From CAZDSS01 sp964508185 (lineage in GTDB: Bacteria; Pseudomonadota; Alphaproteobacteria; Sphingomonadales; Govanellaceae), in contig CAZDSS010000023.1 of NCBI GenBank assembly GCA_964508185.1, forward strand, positions 1 to 29,592: 29,592 nt of DNA. Direction: 5' to 3'. The position numbers and the translations under genes are program-made. The notes under the pieces are model-generated. The model saw only the letters and a list, made by a program, of their open reading frames with translations, was not told the DNA's origin and did not search any database. This document shows positions 17,168 through 25,758 of this stretch, piece by piece (the stretch's first letter is position 1; every line of letters starts with the position of its first letter).

Positions 17168-18688
17168 TCAATGGCGGATCCAGCGCGCCACGCGGCCAAA
17201 GGTGGCGGCGTCGCGCCCGCTGTATCCGAAGCGCAGCAGCAGCGCGAAGCTTACCACGAGGCCGAGGGCGCCCGCCACCATTCGCCCGGCGGCGCCGTAG
17301 GGATCAGCGAGCCAGACGAGGCCGGCGACGACGGCGGCGCCGAGGAAGGCGGCCGCCACCGGGCGCAGCAGGCGCCGGTCATAGGGGCTGAGGCCGTAGC
17401 CGCGCTGCACCTGGATGAGGCTCAGTGTGCTCGGGATGCAGATGCCGATGGCCGTCGCGACCGCCGCGCCCGCGGGGCCCCAGAGCGGCGTCAGCCAGAT
17501 CATGAGCACGGCGGAGGTCAGGAAGCCGGCGACGCCGTTGACGAGCGAGGTGCGCGAGCGGGCGAGCATCTCGAGAAGCGCCTGGGACGGCCCCGTCGCC
17601 GCCTCCACCCCGCGGCCCATGGTGAGAATGACGATGAGGATCGCGGCTTCGGAGAATTCCGGGCCCACGAGGGCGACGATGTCGTCCCGCAGCACGATGG
17701 CGACGGCGGCGGCCGGGATGAAGAGCGAGCAGATGAGGCGGGTCGCGAAGGCATACATGTCCTGCAGCGCCTCGCGCCCCGCAAGGGCGTTGCGGGCGGA
17801 GGCCAGGGGCGCGATCACGTATTCGAAGCTCTGCCGGAACACCTGAAGGGCGCTCACCACCTTGCGGGCGACGGCATAGATCGCGACCGCCGTCGCCCCC
17901 GCCGCGCCCGGAATGAGGCTGTTGAGCACGAAAAGCGGGAAGTTGGAATGGAACCGCTTCAGCATGTTGGAGCCCATCATGGGCACGCCGAAGACCACGA
18001 GCTCCCGCAGCAGGGCGACACTCACGGGCGCGCGCCACAGCAGGCGGAGGTCGTAATGGCGGCCAAGAAGGCGCAGGCAGAGGAGGGCGGCGACGCCAAG
18101 CGCCAGAAGATGGGCGACGAACAGGCCGTAATGGTGGAAGCCGAGGGCGAAGAAGGCGACGCCCGAGACGAGGCGCAGGCCCTGTTCGTAGAAGATGCGG
18201 ATCTTGACCTCGGGACCGAAGGCGCGGCGGGCGCGCACGGCTGCCGTCGATACCTCCACGAAGGTCCAGATGGGGATCGCCCAGGCATAGATCGCAAGGA
18301 TCGTCGGCAGATCCCGGGTCATGGCCGGGTCGGCGTTGAGATAGCGGGCGAGGAACGGCGCGGCAAGGGCGATCGCCGCCGCGATCACCAGGCCAAGGCT
18401 GGTGCTGATGATGAGCGCGGCCTTGAGGGTGCTGTGGTTGCGCGCTTCGTCCTCGGTCGCCGGAACATAGCGCTGCAGGGCCGTGGTCATGGCGAGGTCG
18501 GCGGCGCTCGTCGCCATCAGCACATAGCCCCAGAGCAGCATGAAGATGCCAAGAAGCGGCGCGCCGTAGAGATTGGCGAAGATGATGACGCTTACGGGCT
18601 CGATGAGCGCGCCGAGCTTGCCGAGGAAGGCCAGCCCCGCTCCGCGGGCCACCACCCCATTGTCATCCGCTTTCGACTTTTCGCTCAC
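17168..18688 (-). CDS. Wzx/MATE-like lipid flippase (polysaccharide biosynthesis-type transporter)
   Basis: Polytopic membrane protein of 506 residues with about 14 hydrophobic helices, e.g. LGIFMLLWGYVLMATSAA, LVIAAAIALAAPFLARYL, GVAFFALGFHHYGLFVAHLLA and VVAGLVWLADPYGAAG. The N-terminal pattern (GAGLAFLGKLGALIEPVSVIIFANLYG) and size fit the oligosaccharide-flippase/MurJ-like superfamily, which flips lipid-linked molecules across the inner membrane. Third gene of an lptF-lptG-flippase operon, 41 bases after lptG. In this cluster a sphingolipid substrate is plausible (inference). The start is GTG at 18688 with a weak ribosome site; a later start is possible. Confidence 0.8.
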   Translation of the reverse strand: MSEKSKADDNGVVARGAGLAFLGKLGALIEPVSVIIFANLYGAPLLGIFMLLWGYVLMATSAADLAMTTALQRYVPATEDEARNHSTLKAALIISTSLGLVIAAAIALAAPFLARYLNADPAMTRDLPTILAIYAWAIPIWTFVEVSTAAVRARRAFGPEVKIRIFYEQGLRLVSGVAFFALGFHHYGLFVAHLLALGVAALLCLRLLGRHYDLRLLWRAPVSVALLRELVVFGVPMMGSNMLKRFHSNFPLFVLNSLIPGAAGATAVAIYAVARKVVSALQVFRQSFEYVIAPLASARNALAGREALQDMYAFATRLICSLFIPAAAVAIVLRDDIVALVGPEFSEAAILIVILTMGRGVEAATGPSQALLEMLARSRTSLVNGVAGFLTSAVLMIWLTPLWGPAGAAVATAIGICIPSTLSLIQVQRGYGLSPYDRRLLRPVAAAFLGAAVVAGLVWLADPYGAAGRMVAGALGLVVSFALLLRFGYSGRDAATFGRVARWIRH

Positions 18689-18729
18689 AGCCTGACCGCC
18701 GTCTTACCTGGTCTGCCGGGACAGTATCC

Positions 18730-19866
18730 TCAATCTTCCGTATAGACCAGCACCAGAAGACCGGCGCCGAAGAACAGCAGGAAGGGGGCCCAGGCGGCAA
18801 GCACGGGCGGCATGCGCCCGAACTGCCCCATGGCCAGCAGCAGGTTGTCCACGATGAAATAGGCGAAGCCGAAGGCCATGGCGACCGCCGCGCGGAAGAA
18901 CAGCCGCCCGCCGCGCACCACGCCGAAGGCGGCGAGCGCAGCGAGGAGCGGCATGAGGATGGTCGCCGCCGGGGCCGCGATCTTGTGATGCAGCGAGGCG
19001 GAGAGGAAGCGGGTCGGGTAGCCTTCGCTCTCGAGCCGCACGATGGCCGAAAAGAGCTGGCCGAAGGTCACCTGTTCCGGCGCGACGGCGAGCGCCATGA
19101 AGCGCCCGGGCGGGACGGCGGTATCCCACGGCATCCGCGCGGCGCTGGTCATCTCCTTGGTCGCCACGTCGAAGCGGCGGAGCTCGAACAGGGTCCAGCC
19201 GCCGTCGCGATAGATGGCGAAATCGGCCTTCGAGACGGAGGTGAGCTGGCCTTCCGCGTCGCGCTCGTAGATGGTGACGTCGTCGATCACCAGCAGCTGG
19301 CCGTTCCGGGCGATGCTCTTGATGCTGATGAAATTGCCGCGGTCGAGCAGCCAGCTCTGCACCGCGCCCTGGGGCGCCGGGGGCAAGTCCACCGCATAGT
19401 CGTTGGCCTGCCAGTGGCGCAGCTGCGCCGTCGCCTTGGTCACCACCGCCTCGTTGAAGACGAAATGGACGACCGCGATGCCGACGGACACCAACATGAG
19501 CGGCGCCACGATCTGGTAAGCGGAAAGCCCCGCCGCCTTCATCACCACCACCTCGCTGTGCTGGTTCAGCATCACATAGAGGAGAAGGGCGGCGAGAAGT
19601 GCGGTGAACGGCGTGAATTCCGAGACGATCTGCGGGAAACGGTACTTGATGTAGGTGAGGACCGAGGCATAGCCCGCCCCCGGCGCGCGCAGGATGTCTT
19701 CCGATTCCGTGAGCACGTCCAGGAGCTGCAGCACCACCGTGACGCTCACCAGCAGGATCAGGAAGCGCGTGAGATAGGCTCGCCCCAGATAGCGGCCGAT
19801 GGTCGGCGGCGCGAACAGGCGCTGCAGGGGCGAGACAAGGCCGAGGCGGGCGACGGCGCTGGTCAT
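18730..19866 (-). CDS. lptG: LptG/YjgQ-family permease
   Basis: Membrane subunit of 378 residues with the LptF/LptG plan: N-terminal IGRYLGRAYLTRFLILLVSVTVVLQLLDVL, two more helices around FTPFTALLAALLLYVMLNQHSEVVVMKAAGLSAYQI (the cytoplasmic coupling region), a periplasmic beta-jellyroll section (about residues 130-275), and three C-terminal helices. In LPS export LptF and LptG form the LptB2FG transporter. Its ATG overlaps the lptF stop as ATGA. No lptD, surA or pepA neighbours are present, so this may be a paralogue for sphingolipid rather than LPS (inference). The frame stays open upstream to 20019, but that part lies within lptF. Confidence 0.9.
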   Translation of the reverse strand: MTSAVARLGLVSPLQRLFAPPTIGRYLGRAYLTRFLILLVSVTVVLQLLDVLTESEDILRAPGAGYASVLTYIKYRFPQIVSEFTPFTALLAALLLYVMLNQHSEVVVMKAAGLSAYQIVAPLMLVSVGIAVVHFVFNEAVVTKATAQLRHWQANDYAVDLPPAPQGAVQSWLLDRGNFISIKSIARNGQLLVIDDVTIYERDAEGQLTSVSKADFAIYRDGGWTLFELRRFDVATKEMTSAARMPWDTAVPPGRFMALAVAPEQVTFGQLFSAIVRLESEGYPTRFLSASLHHKIAAPAATILMPLLAALAAFGVVRGGRLFFRAAVAMAFGFAYFIVDNLLLAMGQFGRMPPVLAAWAPFLLFFGAGLLVLVYTED

Positions 19867-21041
19867 GCGGGCCTCCGCCGGCGGAACATGCGGGCGAGCG
19901 ACGCAAGCAGGGCATCCCAGCCGCGCTCGAGCCGGCTCAGGGGCGAGCTGCCGACCCGGTGGGCTGCGAGATAGTAGAGCCGGAAGCTCAGCATGTAGAA
20001 CAGGGCGAGCGGCAGCCACAGGGTGAGCCAGACGGGGCCCTTGCCGAGGCTCGAATAGACTTCGCCGAATTCAAGGGTCTTGTGCAGGATGAGCATCACG
20101 AGAATGCCGAAGGCGATGCCGAGGGACCCGGTCGCCCGCTTGGTGACGATGCCGAGCGGCATGGCGAAGAACGGGATCGCGAACAGGCTGATGGCGCGCA
20201 CGATGCGGGCGTTGAAGGCCGCTTCGGCTGCGGTCGCCCGCGGCCCGTCGCCACCCATGGCCGCGGCGAGCTCCGGCAGGGTCATTTCCAGGGTCTCGTC
20301 GCCGCGGTCGCGGAAATCCTCCGCCTGGGGGAGGCTGACCACGAAATCATGGCTGTCGAAGGTGAGGACCCGGGGCTTCGGCTGATCGAAATCGAGGTCG
20401 AGCAGGACGCCGTCCTGAAGCCGCAGGACGAGGCTCGACAGGTCCTCGGTCGCGAAGAAGATGCCGCGCGCCGCGGTGATGGCGGAAACCCGCCCGCCGG
20501 GGCTTTCCTTCTCGATGAAGATCTTCTCCAGCACGCGGCCGCCGTCGCTCGCGCCGTCGATGCGAATGGTGATGTTCTTGCCGATCGTCGTGAACTCGCC
20601 CGCCTTGATGCTGGCGCCGAGCGTGCCGCTTCGCACCTCGAAGGCGAGGTTCGCATAGGCATAGCGGCCATAGGGCTGGATGAAGCCATAGAGCAGGATG
20701 CTGAGGGCGAACAGCCCCGCGCTCAGGAGGAGGAGCGGCGGCAGCAGGCGGCGCAGGCCGATGCCGCTGCTTTGCAGCGCGTCGAGCTCGCTGTTGAGCG
20801 ACAGCTTGCGGAAGCCGAGCTGGATGCCGAGGAACAGGCCGATCGGGAGCGCGAGGCCGAGATATTGCGGCGCGAGGCTTCCCAGCATGCGCCAGACCAC
20901 CGAAAAGGGGCCGCCCTCGTTGATGACGAAGTCGAAGATGCGCAGCATGCGTTCCAGCAACAGGAGCAGCGCCGCGATGCCCAGGGTTATGAGCAGCGGC
21001 GCCATCACCTGTCTCAGGACATAGCGATGCACGCGATACAC
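19863..21041 (-). CDS. lptF: LptF/YjgP-family permease
   Basis: Membrane subunit of 392 residues. Typical opening YRVHRYVLRQVMAPLLITLGIAALLLLLERMLRIFDFVI (shown by its key residues), coupling region GFRKLSLNSELDALQSSGIGLRRL, periplasmic jellyroll in the middle with AGEFTTIGKNITIRI, and C-terminal helices with AISLFAIPFFAMPLGIVTKR. The start is GTG at 21041 with AAGGGA seven bases upstream. Partner of the overlapping lptG; the LptB ATPase is not in the window. Whether it serves LPS or sphingolipid export cannot be read directly, but lipid kinase and flippase neighbours favour the latter. Confidence 0.9.
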   Translation of the reverse strand: MYRVHRYVLRQVMAPLLITLGIAALLLLLERMLRIFDFVINEGGPFSVVWRMLGSLAPQYLGLALPIGLFLGIQLGFRKLSLNSELDALQSSGIGLRRLLPPLLLLSAGLFALSILLYGFIQPYGRYAYANLAFEVRSGTLGASIKAGEFTTIGKNITIRIDGASDGGRVLEKIFIEKESPGGRVSAITAARGIFFATEDLSSLVLRLQDGVLLDLDFDQPKPRVLTFDSHDFVVSLPQAEDFRDRGDETLEMTLPELAAAMGGDGPRATAAEAAFNARIVRAISLFAIPFFAMPLGIVTKRATGSLGIAFGILVMLILHKTLEFGEVYSSLGKGPVWLTLWLPLALFYMLSFRLYYLAAHRVGSSPLSRLERGWDALLASLARMFRRRRPA

Positions 21042-21187
21042 CGGAAATTCCCTTCGCCAGAATCTTCATTCCCCGGACCGCGCCCGGCCCGGCAATTCCT
21101 GCCCTGTTTTCCCAGCAGCATGGCATTGGTGCAAGCGAAATCTAGCCCTTGCGTCGCCGTGACGCCCCGTCGAGGTGTGCTGATTAC

Positions 21188-21216
21188 TTGATCCCGCTGC
21201 GGGCTGCCGTTAGTGT
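21188..21216 (+). promoter_or_regulatory. Weak candidate promoter for the lipid kinase operon
   Basis: TTGATC (21188-21193), 17-base spacer, TAGTGT (21211-21216), about 33 bases before the kinase ATG, in the 207-base divergent spacer with lptF. The -10 is poor, so this is tentative. GGCGGAG eight bases before the ATG is a clear ribosome site. Confidence 0.25.
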
Positions 21217-21248
21217 CCTGCCGCAAACTGGCAGGCGGAGTTCCCTAG

Positions 21249-22220
21249 ATGACCCTTGTGGGTGTCCTGACAAACCCGGGCAGCACGCGCAACTTGCAGC
21301 AGGGTGTGGAAAAGACCCGGCAGGTGATCGAACATTTCAAGGGCGTGTTCCACTACGAGATCTCGTCCATCGACGACATTCCCGAGGCCTTGCGCCGCTT
21401 CGCCGAGTTCGGGGCCGAGGTGATCGCCATCAACGGCGGCGACGGCACCATCCGCGAGGTCTATTCGGCGCTCCTGAACGGCTCGCCCTTCGCCCGCATG
21501 CCCTTGATCGCGCTTCTTCCCGCCGGCAAGACCAACATGATGGCCGAGGATTTCGGGGCGTTCGGCGCGAAGCCGGAGAAGCATCTGCGCCGCCTCCTCG
21601 AACGCTGCGCGGACGGGACCGTGGCGGAAGGCGCCATCGAGCGCCATGTACTGAAGATCGCCGGTATTCCGGGGCAGAAGACCCTTTACGGCATGTTCCT
21701 CGGCACCGCCGGGATCATCAACGCCATTCATTTCTGCCGCCGCCGCATCTATCCACTGGGCCTGCCCAATGCCCTGTCCCACCTCCTGGTGGTCACGAGC
21801 ATCATGTTCGGCACCCTCGTCGGCGGGCTGTTCGGCCGTTCGCCGTTCCGCACCGAGCCCATTCATGTCTATATTGACGACAAGGGCATGGTGATGGGAC
21901 GCTACTTCGTTGTGACCATTACCACTCTCGAACGTTTCATCCTTGGGTTGCGGCCGTTCGGCCGGGAGGGACGGGGGCCGGTCAAGTTCCTGAGTGTGGA
22001 GGACTCGCCCATGACGATCCTGAAGGCGCTGACCATGACCCTGACGGGCAGCATCCGCCGGCGCACCGCCATTGGCGTGTCCGCCCGCAACGTTACGAGC
22101 GTCAAGTTGCGCATGAACTGCCCGCTGACCGTGGACGGCGAGCTTTACGAAGTGCCCCCGGGGCACGAACTGGTGATCAGCGGCGACGACCGCCTGCGTT
22201 TCGTGAATTTCGCCGCCTGA
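21249..22220 (+). CDS. Diacylglycerol kinase-family lipid kinase, probable ceramide kinase
   Basis: Protein of 323 residues with the DAG/sphingosine-kinase catalytic fold. The nucleotide-binding motif INGGDGTIREVYSALL is at about residues 60-75 and LIALLPAGKTNMMAEDFG replaces the usual LPxGTxND substrate loop; the C-terminal beta-sandwich ends LTVDGELYEVPPGHELVISG. This family phosphorylates lipid hydroxyls. Caulobacter has a ceramide kinase of this superfamily in its sphingolipid locus (CpgB, established knowledge), and the setting here supports the same role, though sequence alone cannot separate ceramide from diacylglycerol as substrate. It is followed after one base by the Tam41-like gene. 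Confidence 0.85.
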   Translation: MTLVGVLTNPGSTRNLQQGVEKTRQVIEHFKGVFHYEISSIDDIPEALRRFAEFGAEVIAINGGDGTIREVYSALLNGSPFARMPLIALLPAGKTNMMAEDFGAFGAKPEKHLRRLLERCADGTVAEGAIERHVLKIAGIPGQKTLYGMFLGTAGIINAIHFCRRRIYPLGLPNALSHLLVVTSIMFGTLVGGLFGRSPFRTEPIHVYIDDKGMVMGRYFVVTITTLERFILGLRPFGREGRGPVKFLSVEDSPMTILKALTMTLTGSIRRRTAIGVSARNVTSVKLRMNCPLTVDGELYEVPPGHELVISGDDRLRFVNFAA

Positions 22221-22221
22221 C

Positions 22222-23187
22222 ATGATGAATGTCCAAGACGCTCGGGAGACGCTGACCGCCACCATCGCCGCGGAGCTGGCGACGCCCGTCGACCCCGAGG
22301 TGGAGCGCGCGGCCGCCGATCTCCGCGCCCGCTTTGGCGAAGGGGCGGTCGCCGTGCTGTTCTACGGATCCTGCCTCAGGACCCGCGACTACCGGCACAA
22401 GATCCTGGATTTCTACGTGCTTTTCGAAAGCTATGAGGCGGTCTGGGGCAAGCGCTGGCTCGCCCGCGCGAACGCCTTGCTGCCGCCCAACGTCTTCTAT
22501 GCGGAGACGGAAGGGGGCGAGGGTTTCAAGATCCGCTCCAAGGTCGCGACCCTGTCCTTGCCCCATTTCGAGCGGCTGACCTCGCGGCGGACCTTCAATT
22601 CCTCGGTCTGGGCGCGGTTCGCGCAGCCCGCGCGCCTCGTCTGGAGCCGGGACGACGAGACGGCGCGCCGGGTGGCCGCCGCGGTGACGGACGCGGTGAT
22701 TACCCTCGTGGGTGAGACCCTGCCGTTGGAGCCCGCATGCTTCACCCCCGCCAGCCTGTGGTCGCGGGCGTTCACGGAGACATATCGGGCGGAACTGCGC
22801 TCGGAAGGCGCGGACAAGGGGCGGGAGATCTATCTCCATGCGGAAGAGCGCTACAACGCCATCTCGCCGCTGGTGCTCGCCCATCTCGGCAGCCGCCCGG
22901 CGGACGGCGACCGCTATTCACGCCCGATCGGACTGAGCGATACGCCCGACGACGCCCGCCGCTGGGCCTTCCGCTGGTGGCTGCGCCGCCTGCAGGGGAA
23001 GGCGATCAGTCTGTTGCGCCTCGTGAAGGCGTCCTTCACCTTCGACGGCGGGATCGATTATCTCGCCTGGAAGATCAGCCGCCATTCAGGGGTGGAGATC
23101 ACCGTCACCCCGTGGCAGCGGCGACATCCCGTGCTTGCGGGCCTTCTGATGTTCTGGCGTCTCCGCCGGAAGGGGGCGTTTCGCTGA
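22222..23187 (+). CDS. Tam41-like nucleotidyltransferase, possible lipid cytidylyltransferase
   Basis: Protein of 321 residues, not a textbook family at first sight. VAVLFYGSCLRTRDY followed by KILDFYVLFESYEAVWG gives the GS...LDF pattern of the pol-beta-type nucleotidyltransferase Tam41 (mitochondrial phosphatidate cytidylyltransferase). LLPPNVFYAETEG and FKIRSKVATLSLPHFERL resemble the next Tam41 blocks, and IDYLAWKISRHSGVEI is near the C-terminus. There are no membrane helices. Being translationally adjacent to a lipid kinase suggests it uses the kinase product, for instance to make CDP-ceramide; this is a hypothesis. Its last 83 bases overlap the 3' end of the opposing spt gene. Confidence 0.6.
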   Translation: MMNVQDARETLTATIAAELATPVDPEVERAAADLRARFGEGAVAVLFYGSCLRTRDYRHKILDFYVLFESYEAVWGKRWLARANALLPPNVFYAETEGGEGFKIRSKVATLSLPHFERLTSRRTFNSSVWARFAQPARLVWSRDDETARRVAAAVTDAVITLVGETLPLEPACFTPASLWSRAFTETYRAELRSEGADKGREIYLHAEERYNAISPLVLAHLGSRPADGDRYSRPIGLSDTPDDARRWAFRWWLRRLQGKAISLLRLVKASFTFDGGIDYLAWKISRHSGVEITVTPWQRRHPVLAGLLMFWRLRRKGAFR

Positions 23188-24379
23188 TGACGCCGAGCTC
23201 GCGACCGACCGTGCGGAACCGCTCGAGCATGGTGTCGATCTGCTCCGGCGTGTGCGCCGCCGACAGGCTGCAGCGCAGGAGATAGATCCCCTGGGGGGTC
23301 GCCGGCGGAAAGGCGAGATTGACATAGACACCGGCGGCGAGAAGCCCCGACCAGAAGCGCATGGCCTTGACCTGGTCGCGGATGATGACCGCGCTGATGG
23401 GGCTCACGTCCGCCCCGAGCTCGAAGCCCGCGGCCTTGAGGCCGGAATGGAGCTGGCGCGCATTGTTCCAGAGCTTTTCCCGGAGTTCCGGCGAGCGGCC
23501 GATGACCTGGATCGCCGCGGTGGCGGAGGCGACGACCGACGGCGGCAGCGAGGCCGTGAACAGGTACGGGCGGCAGACATAGCGCAGCACCTCGAACTTC
23601 GGATGGTTGCTGACGCAGAAGCCGCCGATGGTGCCGACGCTCTTGCTGAAGGTGCCGACGATGAAATCCACCTTGTCCTCGACGCCGGCTTCCTGCACGA
23701 CGCCGCGGCCCGTGGCGCCATAGACGCCGAGAGAATGGGCCTCGTCCACCAGCACATAGGCGCCGTGGGCCTTGGCGACCTCGACCAGCTCCTTCATGGG
23801 CGCCTTGTCGCCGAGCATGCTGTAGAGGCCTTCGATCACCACGAGCTTGCCCGCGCCCGCATCGATGCGGCGGAGACGCTTCGCCAGATCCTCGGGATCG
23901 TTGTGCTTGAATCGGATGACGGTCGCATCCCCCATCTTGCAGCCGTCATAGATGGAGGCATGGCTGTCGGCGTCGATGAGCAGGAAATCCTTGGGGCCGC
24001 AGAGCGTGGAGATCATCCCCAGATTGGCCTGATAGCCGGTGGAGAACACCATGGCGTGGCGGGTGCCGTAGAAATCGGCAAGCGCCTTCTCCAGGATCCG
24101 GTGGCCCGCATAGGTGCCGTTCAGCACGCGGGAGCCCGTGGTGCCGGTGCCCTGATCGTCGAGCGCCGCCTTGGCGGCGGCGATCGCCTCGGGATGGAAG
24201 GTGAGGCCGAGATAGTTGTTGGTGCCCGCGAGGATCGTGCGGCGGCCGTTGATGACCGCTTCCGTCTGGGAGATCACCTGATCCATGCAGAGGGTGAAGG
24301 GGTCGCCGTCCTCGAACGGAAGACGGGCCTTGGTTTCGAGAACCGCCGAGAATTTGTCGAAGAGATCCACGCCCGTCAC
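23105..24379 (-). CDS. spt: Serine palmitoyltransferase
   Basis: PLP-dependent alpha-oxoamine synthase of 424 residues. Seen: GTNNYLGLTFHPEAI, GTGTTGSRVLNGTYAGHRILEKALADFYG, DADSHASIYDGCKMG (His stacking on PLP), VDEAHSLGVYGATGRG (Asp and His of the cofactor site), and GTFSKSVGTIGGF with the PLP-binding Lys. The family also includes KBL, ALAS and AONS; the call as Spt rests on the overlapping ACP gene and the CerR-like and acyl-AMP ligase genes beside it. It condenses serine with an acyl thioester to 3-ketosphinganine. The GTG start at 24379 overlaps the acp stop (GTGA). A low-complexity tail follows the family C-terminus and overlaps the opposing Tam41-like gene. Confidence 0.9.
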   Translation of the reverse strand: MTGVDLFDKFSAVLETKARLPFEDGDPFTLCMDQVISQTEAVINGRRTILAGTNNYLGLTFHPEAIAAAKAALDDQGTGTTGSRVLNGTYAGHRILEKALADFYGTRHAMVFSTGYQANLGMISTLCGPKDFLLIDADSHASIYDGCKMGDATVIRFKHNDPEDLAKRLRRIDAGAGKLVVIEGLYSMLGDKAPMKELVEVAKAHGAYVLVDEAHSLGVYGATGRGVVQEAGVEDKVDFIVGTFSKSVGTIGGFCVSNHPKFEVLRYVCRPYLFTASLPPSVVASATAAIQVIGRSPELREKLWNNARQLHSGLKAAGFELGADVSPISAVIIRDQVKAMRFWSGLLAAGVYVNLAFPPATPQGIYLLRCSLSAAHTPEQIDTMLERFRTVGRELGVISETPPSGGDARTSEGPQARDVAAATG

Positions 24380-24639
24380 CCCTTGATGATTTTCTCGACC
24401 GCCACGGACACCTGGCCCACCTTTTCGAGATCGGGCAGCAGGTTGAGGGGAACCGTGATGTCGAAATGATCCTCGATGGCGGCGAGAAGATCCATGACCG
24501 CGAGCGAATCCAGGTCGAGATCCGCAGAGAAGCTGGTATCGCGCGTGATGGCGACTTCCTTCTTGTTGAAGGGGGCAATCAGCTCCACGACCTGCCGGAA
24601 GATCTCGTCTTCGCTCAAACTCTTCATATCCGCCTGCAT
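24376..24639 (-). CDS. acpR: Acyl carrier protein dedicated to sphingolipid synthesis
   Basis: Acidic protein of 87 residues with the phosphopantetheine site DLDLDSLAVMDLLAAIED, attachment Ser45. The stretch FNKKEVAITRDTSFSADLDL is typical of specialised ACPs rather than the housekeeping one. In Caulobacter an ACP beside spt supplies the acyl chain for ceramide synthesis (AcpR). The stop overlaps the spt start, so synthesis is coupled one-to-one. ATG 24639 has GGAAG four bases upstream; a second in-frame ATG at 24627 is possible. Confidence 0.88.
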   Translation of the reverse strand: MQADMKSLSEDEIFRQVVELIAPFNKKEVAITRDTSFSADLDLDSLAVMDLLAAIEDHFDITVPLNLLPDLEKVGQVSVAVEKIIKG

Positions 24640-24694
24640 CTATCTTCCACCATCATAAAGCCATGCCACAACGCGGGCAGCCGGCAGGTCCGTC

Positions 24695-24700
24695 AGTATA
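24695..24700 (-). promoter_or_regulatory. Possible -10 box before acp-spt
   Basis: TATACT on the minus strand in the 114-base gap between the reductase and acp genes, about 56 bases before the acp ATG. No good -35 is seen, so an internal promoter is only a possibility. Confidence 0.25.
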
Positions 24701-24753
24701 TCCGAAGGGTCGGCCCAATACCATGTCGCCCTTCGCGGCATCCCGCACGCCGC

Positions 24754-25701
24754 TCAGAGATAGCCTTCCGCCCGGTACCATTGCAAGGTTGCGGCGAGGC
24801 CGTCGCGAAAGCCTATGGCGGGCCGCCACAGTCCCGTCTCCGCTAGCCGAGGGCTGCGCGCCACCCAGTCGGGGTGCAGAAGCTCCGCGATCTTGCCGGG
24901 GGTGACCATGGGAGCGCGACCTCTGAGACGGGCGATAGCTCTATTGGCTCGGGCGGCAAAGGTCAAGACTTGAGGCGGGACGGCCAGCATGCGGACGCGC
25001 CTGTGGAGAAGCTCGGCGGCAAGCCCGTAGATCTCCGCAAGTTCATATCCGCCCGGACGGCCGTCGTCGATCTCGAACGCCTGCCGCAACAGGGGACCGT
25101 CCTTGCCGCTGGTCACGATCGTGACGACGGCGGCGCTCAGATCGTCCACATGGATGACGGAGGCATGGCGCGGCCCGCCCGCAGGCACGAAGGCAAGACC
25201 GAGGCGCAGGCTCTTGAAAAGCTTCAGGATTTCCATGTCTCCGGGGCCATAGACCGCTGGCGGCCGCAGGATGGTCCAGGAAAGCTTCTCGCCGGAATCG
25301 CGCAGGACATCCTCGCCCGCGGCCTTGGATGCGGCATAGTCGGAAAGCCCGGGCTCCCGCGCCGCGAGGGACGACATGTGGAGGAAATGGATGCGGGGCG
25401 CCGCTTCCGCCGCGATGCGGACGAGGCGGCGCACGGCTTCCGCGTTGGCGGCGAAGAATTCCGCGCGGCTTCGCGCCTTGACGAGACCCGCGCAATGTAC
25501 GAGGGCGTCGGCGCCGTCGAGAAGCGTGCGGAGGGACGCTTCATCCTCGAGATGGCCGGGAATCCATCTGAGTGCCGGGTTGTCGGGCTGCGGCGTCACC
25601 CGCCGGGTCAGCGCCCGCACCTGCATGCCCTGGCTCAGGAGCCGGTCGATGATGCGGCCGCCAATGAAACCGGTGCCCCCGGTGACCGCGACGGTTGCCA
25701 T
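24754..25701 (-). CDS. cerR: NAD-dependent epimerase/dehydratase family protein, CerR-like
   Basis: Extended SDR of 315 residues. The Rossmann motif VTGGTGFIGGRIIDRLL is at the N-terminus; HMSSLAAREPG then DYAASKAAGEDVL supply Ser and the YxxxK pair; ILRPPAVYGPGD follows as in the family. Caulobacter CerR, an enzyme of this family encoded beside spt, reduces the 3-keto group of the ceramide precursor; the same role is inferred from the spt-acp neighbourhood. It lies 57 bases downstream of the acyl-AMP ligase on the same strand. Confidence 0.82.
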   Translation of the reverse strand: MATVAVTGGTGFIGGRIIDRLLSQGMQVRALTRRVTPQPDNPALRWIPGHLEDEASLRTLLDGADALVHCAGLVKARSRAEFFAANAEAVRRLVRIAAEAAPRIHFLHMSSLAAREPGLSDYAASKAAGEDVLRDSGEKLSWTILRPPAVYGPGDMEILKLFKSLRLGLAFVPAGGPRHASVIHVDDLSAAVVTIVTSGKDGPLLRQAFEIDDGRPGGYELAEIYGLAAELLHRRVRMLAVPPQVLTFAARANRAIARLRGRAPMVTPGKIAELLHPDWVARSPRLAETGLWRPAIGFRDGLAATLQWYRAEGYL

Positions 25702-25758
25702 GGATGTCCCTTGCCTCCGCGGGGTGCGGGGCTTGAAAGCCCCGTCACCGATGGGCCG

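Noticed and set aside
18704..19915. Alternative minus-strand frame over lptG
   Set aside because: Overlaps lptG in another frame and lacks the membrane helices and family motifs seen in the chosen frame.
23105..24379. Biotin synthesis AONS (BioF) or ALAS
   Set aside because: No other biotin or haem genes nearby; the overlapping ACP, CerR-like and acyl-AMP ligase genes fit sphingolipid synthesis.
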